Below, piece by piece: positions 7,532 to 15,102 of a stretch of 31,391 bases of DNA (within the stretch, counting starts at the first letter, position 1; every line of letters starts with the position of its first letter). A model generated the notes under the pieces. The model worked only from the letters and a program-made list of their open reading frames with translations. It searched no databases and was not told the origin of the DNA. Location: contig CALKHR010000067.1 of NCBI GenBank assembly GCA_937988885.1, positions 1 through 31,391 on the forward strand. The letters are read 5' to 3'. Made by a program: the position numbers and the translations under genes. The stretch is from an uncultured Roseiflexaceae bacterium (GTDB lineage Bacteria; Chloroflexota; Chloroflexia; Chloroflexales; Roseiflexaceae).

Positions 7532-10500
7532 CTATATTCCCTCTCGTTCGAGCCAGCGCGCCATCAGCGCCGCGCGAATGCCCACCATCTGATCCTGCTC
7601 CACCAGCAGATCGGGGCGCTCTTTCACCGCTGCCGTAATCGCGGAACTATCGATACGATGGTGTTTGCGTTCAAGCAGCCTGCTGATGCGGCTATAGGGG
7701 AAGAGTCGGTCGCCCGAACGGCTCAACGTGGCGATCGCCCGCAGCACACTAGTCGTCTCGGGCGTGCTATCGGCGAGCAGGTGATGGAACGCATCATCGT
7801 TGTGCAGCACCCGTTGCAGCGCCTCTTGGATCAAGGAGTTGGGCACGGTTTGGCGCTGATGCACCCGCAAGCCGCTGCGTCTGCGCTGTATTTTAATCTC
7901 ATTGACGATATGGCTGCACACCAGGTGAATGTAGTAGGGATGCCCACCTGTCTCTTGCAGCAGCAGAGAGACATCCTCGGGGGTGTAATCGAGATGATCG
8001 CGAACCGGCGATTCGATGAGGTCGCGGGCATCGGCATCGCTCAACACCGAGAGCGAGAGTTGCATGCCAAGCTCACCGTAGCGCAACAACGGCTGTTCGG
8101 CCTTGCGCCGCATCCGCTCCACAGGATGGTCGGGCAACACGGCGATAAACACCAACCGCTCATACACCCGCGGATCGTTGAGCAGCGCACGCCAATGCTC
8201 GAAGAACTCGCTCTCCTGACCCGTTGCGAGCAGACGACTAGCCAGCACACCTAGCTCATCGAGCAGCACGATGATTCGGTTGGATGTGGTGGGGTTGTAA
8301 ATATCGTCGAGGAAGTTAGCGAAGGCATCGATGGGCGTCCGCTGCAGCAGGGTTGTGTCCAAATGGTAGATCCTGCCCCGCGTGCCCGCTTCCTGCCGCA
8401 ACAACTCGGCCAAACGCTCAAGCAGCCGCTCGAAGCGCAGCATCTCGGTCGGCAGGCTCTGAAAATCCAAGCGCCCGATGATCGAGTGATCTTTGAAATA
8501 GTACTGCCCTAGATGATTCATCAGCGAGCTTTTGCCGATCCGCTTTGGACCTCGGATCAGAATATGCCGCGCGCCTGGGCTTTCGACGTACGAAGTGATC
8601 TCCTGGATCTCGTGCGCCCGCCCGACGAAGAAGGGGCGTTGGCTCACTGGAGCAGGGTTGTACGGGTTGACCAACGGCGAGGTGATGCGGAAATTATCGA
8701 TCAGCGTGATCTCGCTCATCACGAAGTGTCGGCGCTCGGGCATCTCGTCGAGCATCTGGTGCACCTGCTCAAGATGCTGGCGCGAAGGAGCCTCGAACGA
8801 GAAACTGATGCGCGCCAAGCGCGGCTCTGGCACATCGGCCACGAGTTTGCGAATGTTAATGCCGCCGATCTGGTTGAGCGCACCAGTGAATCGATAGAGC
8901 AAGCCCGGGCGATCCCAACACTCGTAGAGCACCTCGGCAGCATAAGCGCGCTGTTCGTTGGGGTTCCACTCCAACTCGTAGGCGAGAGCATTGATGTAAC
9001 GGCAGCCCTTTTGATGCACTCTGATCTCGCGCCCACCGTGAATCGGCACTGCGATGGGCGGTTGCGACGGACGGGGCCGACAGCACAGTGCTAGATGAAT
9101 GCGCTCGGCCCGCTGACGCACTTCGCTCGGCAGGGTATCGAGTTCCAATCGCGGGATCAATAAGTTGTTGATGATGATGCGTAAAATGGGATCGGGCGCA
9201 AGCTCACCCCGTGTGATGGCCCGAAAAAAGGCATCGATGCTGTGATAGTTGCGGCTGCGGCTGATCCGCTCAAGCTCCATATCGATCTGATCGGGGCTTG
9301 CGAATACCTCCTGCTCCGCGAGGCGTTTCTTCAGCAACTTCAGCAACGTATCGCGACCGCGTTCCGCGCCAGTTTTCGCCTTTTGCAGCGCGCGGCGGAT
9401 GCTCGTGCGTGCCAATGGTGTGCTGACCTGCGCCAACAAGCGCTGATCAACCGTCTCGCCCTGCTGATTGATCAGCACCTCGCAAATATAGCCGCTTGCC
9501 AGCCGCTCGCCCGGCCCGACACGCTTGCCGTTGAGATTGGCGCCCTGGCAGTAGACCGCCAAATCACGGTGGATGCGCACCGCGAAATCGAGCACTGTGG
9601 CATTGCGTGGCAAGAAGATCGCGGTGCCCTTCGGCGTGAACACAAATATCTCGTTCGATGAGCCATCGTACGAGGCTTGCCAGCGGCTGCAATCGTGCCA
9701 CCACACCTCCTGCTGCAACGGGGGCATCACACCCATCAGCTCGGCGAGATAACCCGAACGGTTGAAGCGCTCCATCTCGGGCGTGACCAGCCGAATATCG
9801 ACGGGCATGGTCTGACCGCTGTGCGGGTCCTTGAAGTTAATGGTGGTGTGGATGGCTTGGTAGCCGTTATCGCGGGGGCCGCCGATGTAATCGCGCAGCA
9901 GCGTGCCGTTCGCTCGATACGTGCTGTTGATAGCGCCCAGCGCGACGTAGCAATCCGCCGTTTGTTCGAGCACCACCAATACCGCATCGGGGCGCACATT
10001 AGGCGTTCGGCGTTGCTCGTGCACCTCGTCAAGCTCTTTGTAAATATACCGAGGCAGGCGCTTGATCGTGGGGTTGAGGCCGCGGCCAAGCAGCAACGCC
10101 TGCAGATCCTGCTGCAGCGCCTCGAACAGGTTCTGTCGGGCAGGCTCGGAGATTTCGAGCAGCTTGAGCGCGTGCTGCGCCAGTTGCGGATCATCGAGTT
10201 GGGCGCGCCGATCCAGCAGTTCGCCACGGATCTGCCACATCCCCAAACGCTCGCAGCAGTGCGCAGCCGCCGTGATCACCTCGTGGCTCAACACAATATC
10301 GGCATCGGGGCTGTGGCGCAACTGCGCCAGCAACTCGGCGATTTTCACCACGCACGCAAGCTGATCGAGGTAGGTGAGGGTGAACAGTTGGCGCACCTGC
10401 TCGAAATCGCGATGCGGCGATGGGCTGGAGCCAACACGTGTGGAGAGCAATGCCGAGGCGCTCTTCGCGGCGCGCTCGCCAAGCAGGGGCGCGAGCTGCT

Positions 10501-10711
10501 CGGGGAGGATGCGGCCTAGCTCGACCCAACGCATCGCCCAACCGAGCCGAGCATATTCTTCACTTAGCTCCCACTTACGGAGAATTTGATAGACGAGATC
10601 ATACAGGGGAGGAATACGCGTCCCTGGAGGCAGAAGTTGCAAAAGCGCAGAACTGAGGTCGTTATTCACATTAGAGGCCGATTGAGACGATTCTGGCTGA
10701 AATCCTAGCAT
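7532..10711 (-). CDS. RelA/SpoT-like protein fused to a C-terminal STAND/AAA ATPase
   Basis: The product has 1059 residues. Residues about 25-190 align by eye with the HD region and following helices of long RelA/SpoT proteins (CCERLGMWQIRGELLDRRAQL). The HD pair is absent, and ADRLHNMR reads AELLAQLR. Residues about 210-330 resemble the (p)ppGpp synthetase domain, with LLRDYIGGPRDNGYQAIHTT kept. The Mg-binding Asp region and the ExQIR motif (here PVDIR) are altered. A TGS domain (about 352-415, VFTPKGT...VRIHRD), a helical domain, a CC...H..C zinc-finger region (about 540-570) and an ACT domain (about 585-665) follow. An added STAND ATPase starts about 690: FFVGRAHEIQEI, Walker A GPKRIGKSS (Lys727), Walker B IIVLLDELG (Asp818). 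The start has AGGAGGAG just upstream. No fusion of this kind is known to me. Confidence 0.88.
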   Translation of the reverse strand: MLGFQPESSQSASNVNNDLSSALLQLLPPGTRIPPLYDLVYQILRKWELSEEYARLGWAMRWVELGRILPEQLAPLLGERAAKSASALLSTRVGSSPSPHRDFEQVRQLFTLTYLDQLACVVKIAELLAQLRHSPDADIVLSHEVITAAAHCCERLGMWQIRGELLDRRAQLDDPQLAQHALKLLEISEPARQNLFEALQQDLQALLLGRGLNPTIKRLPRYIYKELDEVHEQRRTPNVRPDAVLVVLEQTADCYVALGAINSTYRANGTLLRDYIGGPRDNGYQAIHTTINFKDPHSGQTMPVDIRLVTPEMERFNRSGYLAELMGVMPPLQQEVWWHDCSRWQASYDGSSNEIFVFTPKGTAIFLPRNATVLDFAVRIHRDLAVYCQGANLNGKRVGPGERLASGYICEVLINQQGETVDQRLLAQVSTPLARTSIRRALQKAKTGAERGRDTLLKLLKKRLAEQEVFASPDQIDMELERISRSRNYHSIDAFFRAITRGELAPDPILRIIINNLLIPRLELDTLPSEVRQRAERIHLALCCRPRPSQPPIAVPIHGGREIRVHQKGCRYINALAYELEWNPNEQRAYAAEVLYECWDRPGLLYRFTGALNQIGGINIRKLVADVPEPRLARISFSFEAPSRQHLEQVHQMLDEMPERRHFVMSEITLIDNFRITSPLVNPYNPAPVSQRPFFVGRAHEIQEITSYVESPGARHILIRGPKRIGKSSLMNHLGQYYFKDHSIIGRLDFQSLPTEMLRFERLLERLAELLRQEAGTRGRIYHLDTTLLQRTPIDAFANFLDDIYNPTTSNRIIVLLDELGVLASRLLATGQESEFFEHWRALLNDPRVYERLVFIAVLPDHPVERMRRKAEQPLLRYGELGMQLSLSVLSDADARDLIESPVRDHLDYTPEDVSLLLQETGGHPYYIHLVCSHIVNEIKIQRRRSGLRVHQRQTVPNSLIQEALQRVLHNDDAFHHLLADSTPETTSVLRAIATLSRSGDRLFPYSRISRLLERKHHRIDSSAITAAVKERPDLLVEQDQMVGIRAALMARWLEREGI

Positions 10712-10739
10712 CGTGCTCCTCCTGCCAATATTTACGCGA

Positions 10740-10768
10740 ATTATACCTCAGTACAAATCATTATGCAA
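10740..10768 (-). promoter_or_regulatory. Sigma-70 promoter of the RSH-STAND operon
   Basis: On the minus strand TTGCAT (10763-10768) and TATAAT (10740-10745) are separated by 17 bases. The predicted transcript start near 10733 gives a short leader of about 20 bases carrying the ribosome site. Confidence 0.8.
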
Positions 10769-10798
10769 GATTCCTTACGAATTGTTATCTCATGCCTA

Positions 10799-10827
10799 TT
10801 GACAATCGTTACTACATACATTATCAT
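10799..10827 (+). promoter_or_regulatory. Sigma-70 promoter of the 62-residue membrane protein gene
   Basis: TTGACA (10799-10804) and TATCAT (10822-10827) are separated by 17 bases, close to consensus. Transcription should start near 10834, divergent from the RSH-STAND promoter. The two -35 elements are about 30 bases apart, so one regulator could control both. Confidence 0.8.
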
Positions 10828-10832
10828 TCTGA

Positions 10833-10858
10833 TGTAAGGTTTCTTACATAACCTTACA
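10833..10858. promoter_or_regulatory. Inverted repeat over the transcript start, candidate operator
   Basis: TGTAAG-GTTT-CTTACA is a perfect 6-bp inverted repeat (10833-10848). TGTAAGG also pairs with a second copy, CCTTACA, at 10852-10858. The site covers the predicted start of the divergent gene, a position typical of repressors. A related palindrome occurs at 11201-11218. Confidence 0.5.
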
Positions 10859-10903
10859 AAACTCACTGAATTGGCGGTGAGATATGTCACAAGGAGGTGT
10901 GTT

Positions 10904-11092
10904 ATGGAAGCCGCTCTCCTGTCTCTACTCGCCCTGCTTGTCCTGTTACTCTCCGCATCACCCGCAGCCTCGTCCGAACCGAAACGAATTGTTATCATCG
11001 AGCCTGAAGCATCCACTCCACCAAGCACTGGCCCCATGATTGGGATCATGCTGATTGTCCTGTTCGTTCTAGTAGTTCTCCTGGCTCGCTAG
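10904..11092 (+). CDS. 62-residue membrane microprotein
   Basis: The product has two hydrophobic stretches, residues about 3-17 (LLSLLALLVLLL) and 44-61 (GPMIGIMLIVLFVLVVLLA). They are joined by a polar, Pro/Ser-rich linker of about 25 residues. The first stretch ends in ASPAASS and could be a cleavable signal peptide, leaving a single-pass protein. The ATG at 10904 follows AAGGAGG by six bases, a near-perfect ribosome site, and a strong promoter lies upstream. I do not recognise the family. Its divergent position suggests a link with the RSH-STAND operon, for example as a membrane partner or effector, but nothing in the sequence proves this. Confidence 0.75.
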   Translation: MEAALLSLLALLVLLLSASPAASSEPKRIVIIEPEASTPPSTGPMIGIMLIVLFVLVVLLAR

Positions 11093-11099
11093 TCATTAC

Positions 11100-11130
11100 T
11101 GGCGGGCTGTGGATGAGCTATGGCCCGCCA
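11100..11130 (+). terminator. Hairpin after the membrane microprotein gene
   Basis: TGGCGGGC and GCCCGCCA form a perfect 8-bp stem around 15 bases, seven bases after the stop codon. The T run that would make it a classical terminator is missing. Confidence 0.5.
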
Positions 11131-11200
11131 CATCATAGCTCTGTCTTCTCAGAAGTATACCACATCCTCTCACATTCCGTTCGTAAAAAAACAATTTTTC

Positions 11201-11218
11201 TTACATTAGTAAATGTAA
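11201..11218. promoter_or_regulatory. Palindrome TTACATTAGTAAATGTAA upstream of the pseudo-protease gene
   Basis: This is a perfect 7-bp inverted repeat (TTACATT-AGTA-AATGTAA) in an AT-rich region, about 115 bases before the next gene. The TTACA/TGTAA half-sites resemble those of the inverted repeat at 10833-10858, so the same regulator may bind both. No clear -35/-10 pair was found nearby. Confidence 0.4.
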
Positions 11219-11334
11219 AAAACTTTTCACACCGCGGCTCCCTCTGAGGGCAATTGTGATACGTTGCGCCGTCTATCTCCTCCCTTTAGGTAGTTGCGTT
11301 GTGACGAACTTCCATTATCGATAGGAGGGTTGTC

Positions 11335-13116
11335 ATGTCTTGGTTACGCGCTCTACTACTGAGTGTCGGTTGTTTATTGCTCGCAGTCGGTTCAAGTTTC
11401 GCTAGCCCACCCCCACAGGACCCTATGTGTAATCTCGGTAGTTGGCTAGCTGGTCTTCCGGTTCCGTATGTACCTTACGTACATGACGAACCATTCCAAT
11501 TGGACGCCCATCAACTGACATTGCGCGTTTGTGCGCCGCAAAAAGATGACCTCACGGGCAATAAGGCGCTCAAGGAGCTCAAGGAAGCATTATCAGAATT
11601 AAACGAGATTGCAGGAGTGCCGCTCAATGGCAGTTATATGCGCGTCCTTGTAGTCGAATCTGAAAACAAAGGACTGGTCGGAGACAATGATTTGATTGAT
11701 GACAAAGGTGCGATCTATATATCTTCTACCAGTCCAGAAAGAATGATCAAGCATGCGGGCACGCACTATTGGGCGAATAGCCATAACTTCGCCGAACCAT
11801 GGATGATCGAGGGCTACGCCGAATATCTCACCGAACGTGTGACCGACCTTCCTCGACCTTACGTCGACACGCAACCCTGCGATGGCAAGGCCCTGATGGA
11901 GTGGAACCACCAGCAACGCCATTCGATAACTTGCGAATACGTGGTTGGTGCGGCAGTGTTTCGCGATCTCGCGGCGGCCATCGGCCCTGAGACTCTGCGC
12001 AATGTGCTGAACGAAGCGCAGCGCACCTACGGGCCGATCTCCAGTTGGCAGTTGATGGTGCTCGCGGAGCGCGCTAGTTCCAGCAATCTCTCGCACCTGT
12101 TCCGAGGGCGCGTATTCCCTGCAACGTGGAACGAACGTCTTGATGAGCGCGATGCCCTGCACAGTCGTATCGAGCAAGCCGAACTGTTGCTCAAACAGCA
12201 GGGGCTAACGGCACCACCGTCGCTGAGCGCCTCGTTCATCAGCGGCGATTTAGACGGCACTCGTCAATGGCTCGACACACTGATGCCCGTGCTCGAGAAC
12301 AGCGGGGCGATTATGGGCGACTGCGCGCGGCTGAAGCTGGAGTGCAACCAGTACTGGAATCCGCTACCCGATACAATCGCTGGTTTGCGCTCGCTTCGCG
12401 AACAGCTCAACAAATCGCACACGCTGCTAGGGCAATACACGGCGCTCCGCACTTCGGCACAGAACAGTGGGATCGAGCCGACGAGCCTTCACCAACAAAT
12501 CGGCTCATTGGATCCGCAACTGCTCACCGAGGTGCAGCAATCCATCGATACGCTGCATGTTGGGCGCGCAATCTCCCAACGCTGCGAGGGTTTGCAGGTC
12601 GTGTGTACGCAATGGCAGCAACCGTGGGCCGAGCATAAGTTGGACGACGCGCAGCAACAGATCAATAAAGTGAAGGAGATGCTCGATCGGGTGCCCGCGT
12701 TGGAGCGTACCTGTGCGGCGAAGGGCTGGCCATGTGGGCAGAGTTGGCGCAACGCCTTCAAGCGCACCAACAACTCTGAAGAGACGATGGTGGTGATGAA
12801 TCAGATCGAGGGCAAGCTCGATGAGCTGAGCGCATTGACGAAACTTATCACCGAGGAACCGAACAACCGCATGCCGCTGCTTGGCACAATCGTGTCGAAT
12901 AGGCTCAACGACGCACAGCTCGCCTTTGCGGATGGCGATGTCGAGCGTGCCCTGGCGCTGGCCCACGAGGCGCGACGGATGCAAGAACGAGGGTATTGGC
13001 TTCCCTACGCGCTGTTAGCGATCGTCGTGCTTGCAGTGCTGGTGATTGGGTGGGTGCTCATCCGTCGGCGTCATACCCCAAACAAACCTGGCCCAACATC
13101 AACAAGCAATGGATGA
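11335..13116 (+). CDS. Secreted, membrane-anchored pseudo-metalloprotease with helical stalk
   Basis: The 593-residue product starts with a signal peptide (residues 1-24, ending GSSFA). A domain that looks like a gluzincin-type metallopeptidase follows. It keeps two histidines (H140, H144) and a downstream Glu (E159, in WMIEGYAEYL), the pattern of the zinc ligands. The catalytic Glu of HExxH is Ala here (HAGTH). Residues about 260-540 look helical with several Cys pairs (GDCARLKLEC, RCEGLQVVC, RTCAAKGWPC). A membrane helix near the C-terminus (about 560-580, LPYALLAIVVLAVLVIGWVLI) is followed by a basic tail, giving an outside-facing protein. AGGAGG lies seven bases before the ATG. It is probably not a peptidase; a sensor or binding role is inferred only. 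The sigma-factor gene follows 237 bases on. Confidence 0.75.
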   Translation: MSWLRALLLSVGCLLLAVGSSFASPPPQDPMCNLGSWLAGLPVPYVPYVHDEPFQLDAHQLTLRVCAPQKDDLTGNKALKELKEALSELNEIAGVPLNGSYMRVLVVESENKGLVGDNDLIDDKGAIYISSTSPERMIKHAGTHYWANSHNFAEPWMIEGYAEYLTERVTDLPRPYVDTQPCDGKALMEWNHQQRHSITCEYVVGAAVFRDLAAAIGPETLRNVLNEAQRTYGPISSWQLMVLAERASSSNLSHLFRGRVFPATWNERLDERDALHSRIEQAELLLKQQGLTAPPSLSASFISGDLDGTRQWLDTLMPVLENSGAIMGDCARLKLECNQYWNPLPDTIAGLRSLREQLNKSHTLLGQYTALRTSAQNSGIEPTSLHQQIGSLDPQLLTEVQQSIDTLHVGRAISQRCEGLQVVCTQWQQPWAEHKLDDAQQQINKVKEMLDRVPALERTCAAKGWPCGQSWRNAFKRTNNSEETMVVMNQIEGKLDELSALTKLITEEPNNRMPLLGTIVSNRLNDAQLAFADGDVERALALAHEARRMQERGYWLPYALLAIVVLAVLVIGWVLIRRRHTPNKPGPTSTSNG

Positions 13117-13140
13117 AAGAAGCAACCAACAACGTCTGAT

Positions 13141-13164
13141 CAGCAATTTTTGGAGCAATTGCTG
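13141..13164 (+). terminator. Hairpin after the pseudo-protease gene
   Basis: CAGCAATT and AATTGCTG form a perfect 8-bp stem with an 8-base loop, 25 bases after the stop codon. An AAATAATAAG stretch and a short T-rich run follow. From here to 13353 no gene is seen; the region is fairly AT-rich. Confidence 0.45.
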
Positions 13165-13353
13165 AAATAATAAGCTTCTTTTCGAGAATCGGACACATTA
13201 TATACACAACTTCAAAATCATCTGATACGCCCTGAATCATACCAACGGACAAGCTTGTTGATTTGTCGATGAGGCCAGATCCACAGGCGACGCAGCAGCA
13301 TTTGCAGATGGTATGTGCTTGTGATGCCTACTCATTCACATAAGAGGGAGATC

Positions 13354-13962
13354 ATGGACGAACAGACAAGCAAGGACTACGAACTGTTTCGTTGCGCGAT
13401 TCTGCACCGAGATGCCGAGGCATGGGCTGTTATCCACGCTCGTTATCGTAACCTGCTGATGAGTTGGGCCATGCGCTGTAGCGCCCAAGTCAGCACCAAC
13501 GAATGGGTTGCCGATATCGCAGATCAGGCATTCGCACGCGCCTGGCTGGCACTCACGCCCGAGCGGTTTGCGAACTTCCCAAACCTAGCCATGATACTGA
13601 GCTATTTGCGCACCTGCGTCACCACAACGATTATCGACTTGGTGCGGCGACACAGCAGCAACGAGCGCGTGCAGCAGGCCATCGTGCCGCACAGCACCCC
13701 CACGCCCGAGCAGGTGGCGCTTGCCGAGCTAGACCGCGCTACGATCTGGCGTATCACCAACGAACTCGTCGAAACACCCAGCGAGCGCGTGGTGCTGCTG
13801 GAGAGCTTTGTGAATCAGTCGCCGCCACGCACGATTTTCATGCAGTATCCGCAGTTCTTCGCGACTGTCGAAGAGGTCTACAATACCAAGCGCAATCTCT
13901 TCGCGCGGTTGCGGCGCAACGAGGAATTGCGTAACCTCTATGAGTCGAGTCTATCGGTATAA
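13354..13962 (+). CDS. Sigma-70-family (ECF-like) RNA polymerase sigma factor
   Basis: The 202-residue product has a sigma region 2-like segment at about 20-105 (AWAVIHARYRNLLMSWAM, then DIADQAFARAWLAL, then a helix ending TTIIDLVRR). The C-terminal part, about 125-200, fits a diverged region 4. It lacks the usual clear SYxEIA helix and instead ends VEEVYNTKRNLFARLRRN. The ATG at 13354 was chosen for a GGGAG ribosome site; the frame is open 13 codons upstream. No anti-sigma factor gene is next to it, although the membrane protein encoded upstream could serve as a signal partner (inference). It converges on the cyclophilin gene. Confidence 0.75.
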   Translation: MDEQTSKDYELFRCAILHRDAEAWAVIHARYRNLLMSWAMRCSAQVSTNEWVADIADQAFARAWLALTPERFANFPNLAMILSYLRTCVTTTIIDLVRRHSSNERVQQAIVPHSTPTPEQVALAELDRATIWRITNELVETPSERVVLLESFVNQSPPRTIFMQYPQFFATVEEVYNTKRNLFARLRRNEELRNLYESSLSV

Positions 13963-14033
13963 TGTCGGGGGAGGCTGCTGATAGCGGCGAGGGTGCTGTA
14001 GAACGAGCAAAAGAGTGTGGTATCAAACGAAAC

Positions 14034-14073
14034 GCCCCAGCCGACAGTTCCTCGGATTGGAACGGGCTGGGGC
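14034..14073 (-). terminator. Terminator hairpin between the sigma-factor and cyclophilin genes
   Basis: GCCCCAGCC and GGCTGGGGC form a perfect 9-bp stem around 22 bases. On the minus strand it is followed by GTTTCGTTT, so it fits a terminator of the cyclophilin gene, 23 bases after its stop. It may also stop transcripts from the other side. Confidence 0.75.
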
Positions 14074-14096
14074 TTCGCCTCTGGTGGAATGATCGC

Positions 14097-14582
14097 CTAG
14101 TACTCGGTGATCGTGATCTTGGTCATCTTGTCGCCCTGGCGGATGGCATCGACAACTTCCTGGCCCTTGATCACCTTGCCGAACACCGTATGCCGACCGT
14201 TCAGGTGCGGCTGCGGGCTGTGGGTGATGAAGAACTGGCTGCCGTTGGTGTTAGGACCAGCGTTCGCCATCGAGATCACGCCCGTCTCGTGCTTGAGCGG
14301 GTTGCCGTAGGTCTCGTCCTCGAAGCGATAGCCGGGGCCGCCAGTGCCGGTGCCCAGCGGGTCGCCACCTTGGATCATAAAGTTCGAGATCACGCGATGA
14401 AACGTGAGACCGTCGTAGAAGCCCTGGCGCGAGAGAAACACGAAGTTATTGACTGTCTTGGGGGCGTGAGCCGGGTAGAGTTCCAACTCGATCGTGCCGC
14501 GAGTTGTCTCGATAGTTGCGCGGTAGTTCTTCGCAGGGTCGATCTCCATCGCTGGTGGGCTCGACCATTTTTGTGCGGGCAT
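14097..14582 (-). CDS. Cyclophilin-type peptidyl-prolyl cis-trans isomerase
   Basis: The 161-residue cytoplasmic product speeds cis-trans isomerisation of peptide bonds before proline. The cyclophilin core is complete: GTIELELYP, LTFHRVISNFMIQGGDP (with the catalytic Arg), a GTGTGGPGYRFEDE loop, GVISMANAGPNTNGSQFFIT and LNGRHTVFGKV. The Trp that binds cyclosporin in human CypA is His here (PHLNGRH). The start at 14582 was chosen for AAGGA six bases upstream; the frame is open ten codons further. There is no signal peptide, so it acts in the cytoplasm. It is a single-gene unit. Confidence 0.95.
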   Translation of the reverse strand: MPAQKWSSPPAMEIDPAKNYRATIETTRGTIELELYPAHAPKTVNNFVFLSRQGFYDGLTFHRVISNFMIQGGDPLGTGTGGPGYRFEDETYGNPLKHETGVISMANAGPNTNGSQFFITHSPQPHLNGRHTVFGKVIKGQEVVDAIRQGDKMTKITITEY

Positions 14583-14681
14583 GTTCGATCCTTTCTTGCT
14601 CGTTATCTCCATGTTTGATCATGCAGACAACGTACCAAGAGATGAGCACTATACAGGAATGCCGTATTGGCAGCCGCAGGG

Positions 14682-14690
14682 ATTATACCA
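14682..14690 (-). promoter_or_regulatory. Extended -10 promoter of the cyclophilin gene
   Basis: On the minus strand TGGTATAAT (TG-N-TATAAT) lies about 100 bases before the ATG. The -35 region is poor, as is common with extended -10 promoters. Confidence 0.55.
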
Positions 14691-15102
14691 TAGCGCTTTC
14701 GCGTTGGCATGGATGTAGCGATTCGGAGCCTCGATCTGCCACATAGCATACCCTCAACTGCGGTATGGAGTGCGTATCAGGCGCACAGTGCTTTTCGTTG
14801 AACATAACATTGAGGCTCTCCGAATGCGCATTCTTCAAGCTTCTTCCGTTACCTGCCCTTGCTTTCGGTTAGCCCCAACGATGTTGGAGAAGAGACGTTT
14901 ATCCCCCTGTCAAAATGATACCAGAATCTCTATGGCAAGCGATGTTGCACACCGCGCCACAGGCATAGTGCTATGCCACCATTGTTCAACCAGATGTTTT
15001 CTATCTACTCAAGAGCAGTTCGCAAAAAAGATTCACTTAGGTAGAGGGTGAAAAGCGCATCCTATTGCAATAAATGGCGTCAAGAAACAGCCTTAAGGAG
15101 GT
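14691..15102. other. Non-coding gap, no convincing gene
   Basis: Short open frames here have neither ribosome sites nor recognisable protein features. A degenerate piece of repeat family 1 (CACAGTGCTTTTCGTTGAAC) lies at about 14779-14800. Nothing else was recognised. Confidence 0.6.

Noticed and set aside
7511..10519. Plus-strand frames opposite the RSH-STAND gene (for example 7511-8254 and 9677-10519)
   Set aside because: Low-complexity His/Arg/Leu-rich products with no domain; the opposite strand carries the recognisable protein.
13962..14618. 218-codon plus-strand frame over the cyclophilin gene
   Set aside because: It overlaps a complete cyclophilin on the other strand and includes the terminator hairpin.
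14770..15051. 93-codon plus-strand frame
   Set aside because: No ribosome site, no recognisable features, and part of it is degenerate intergenic repeat.
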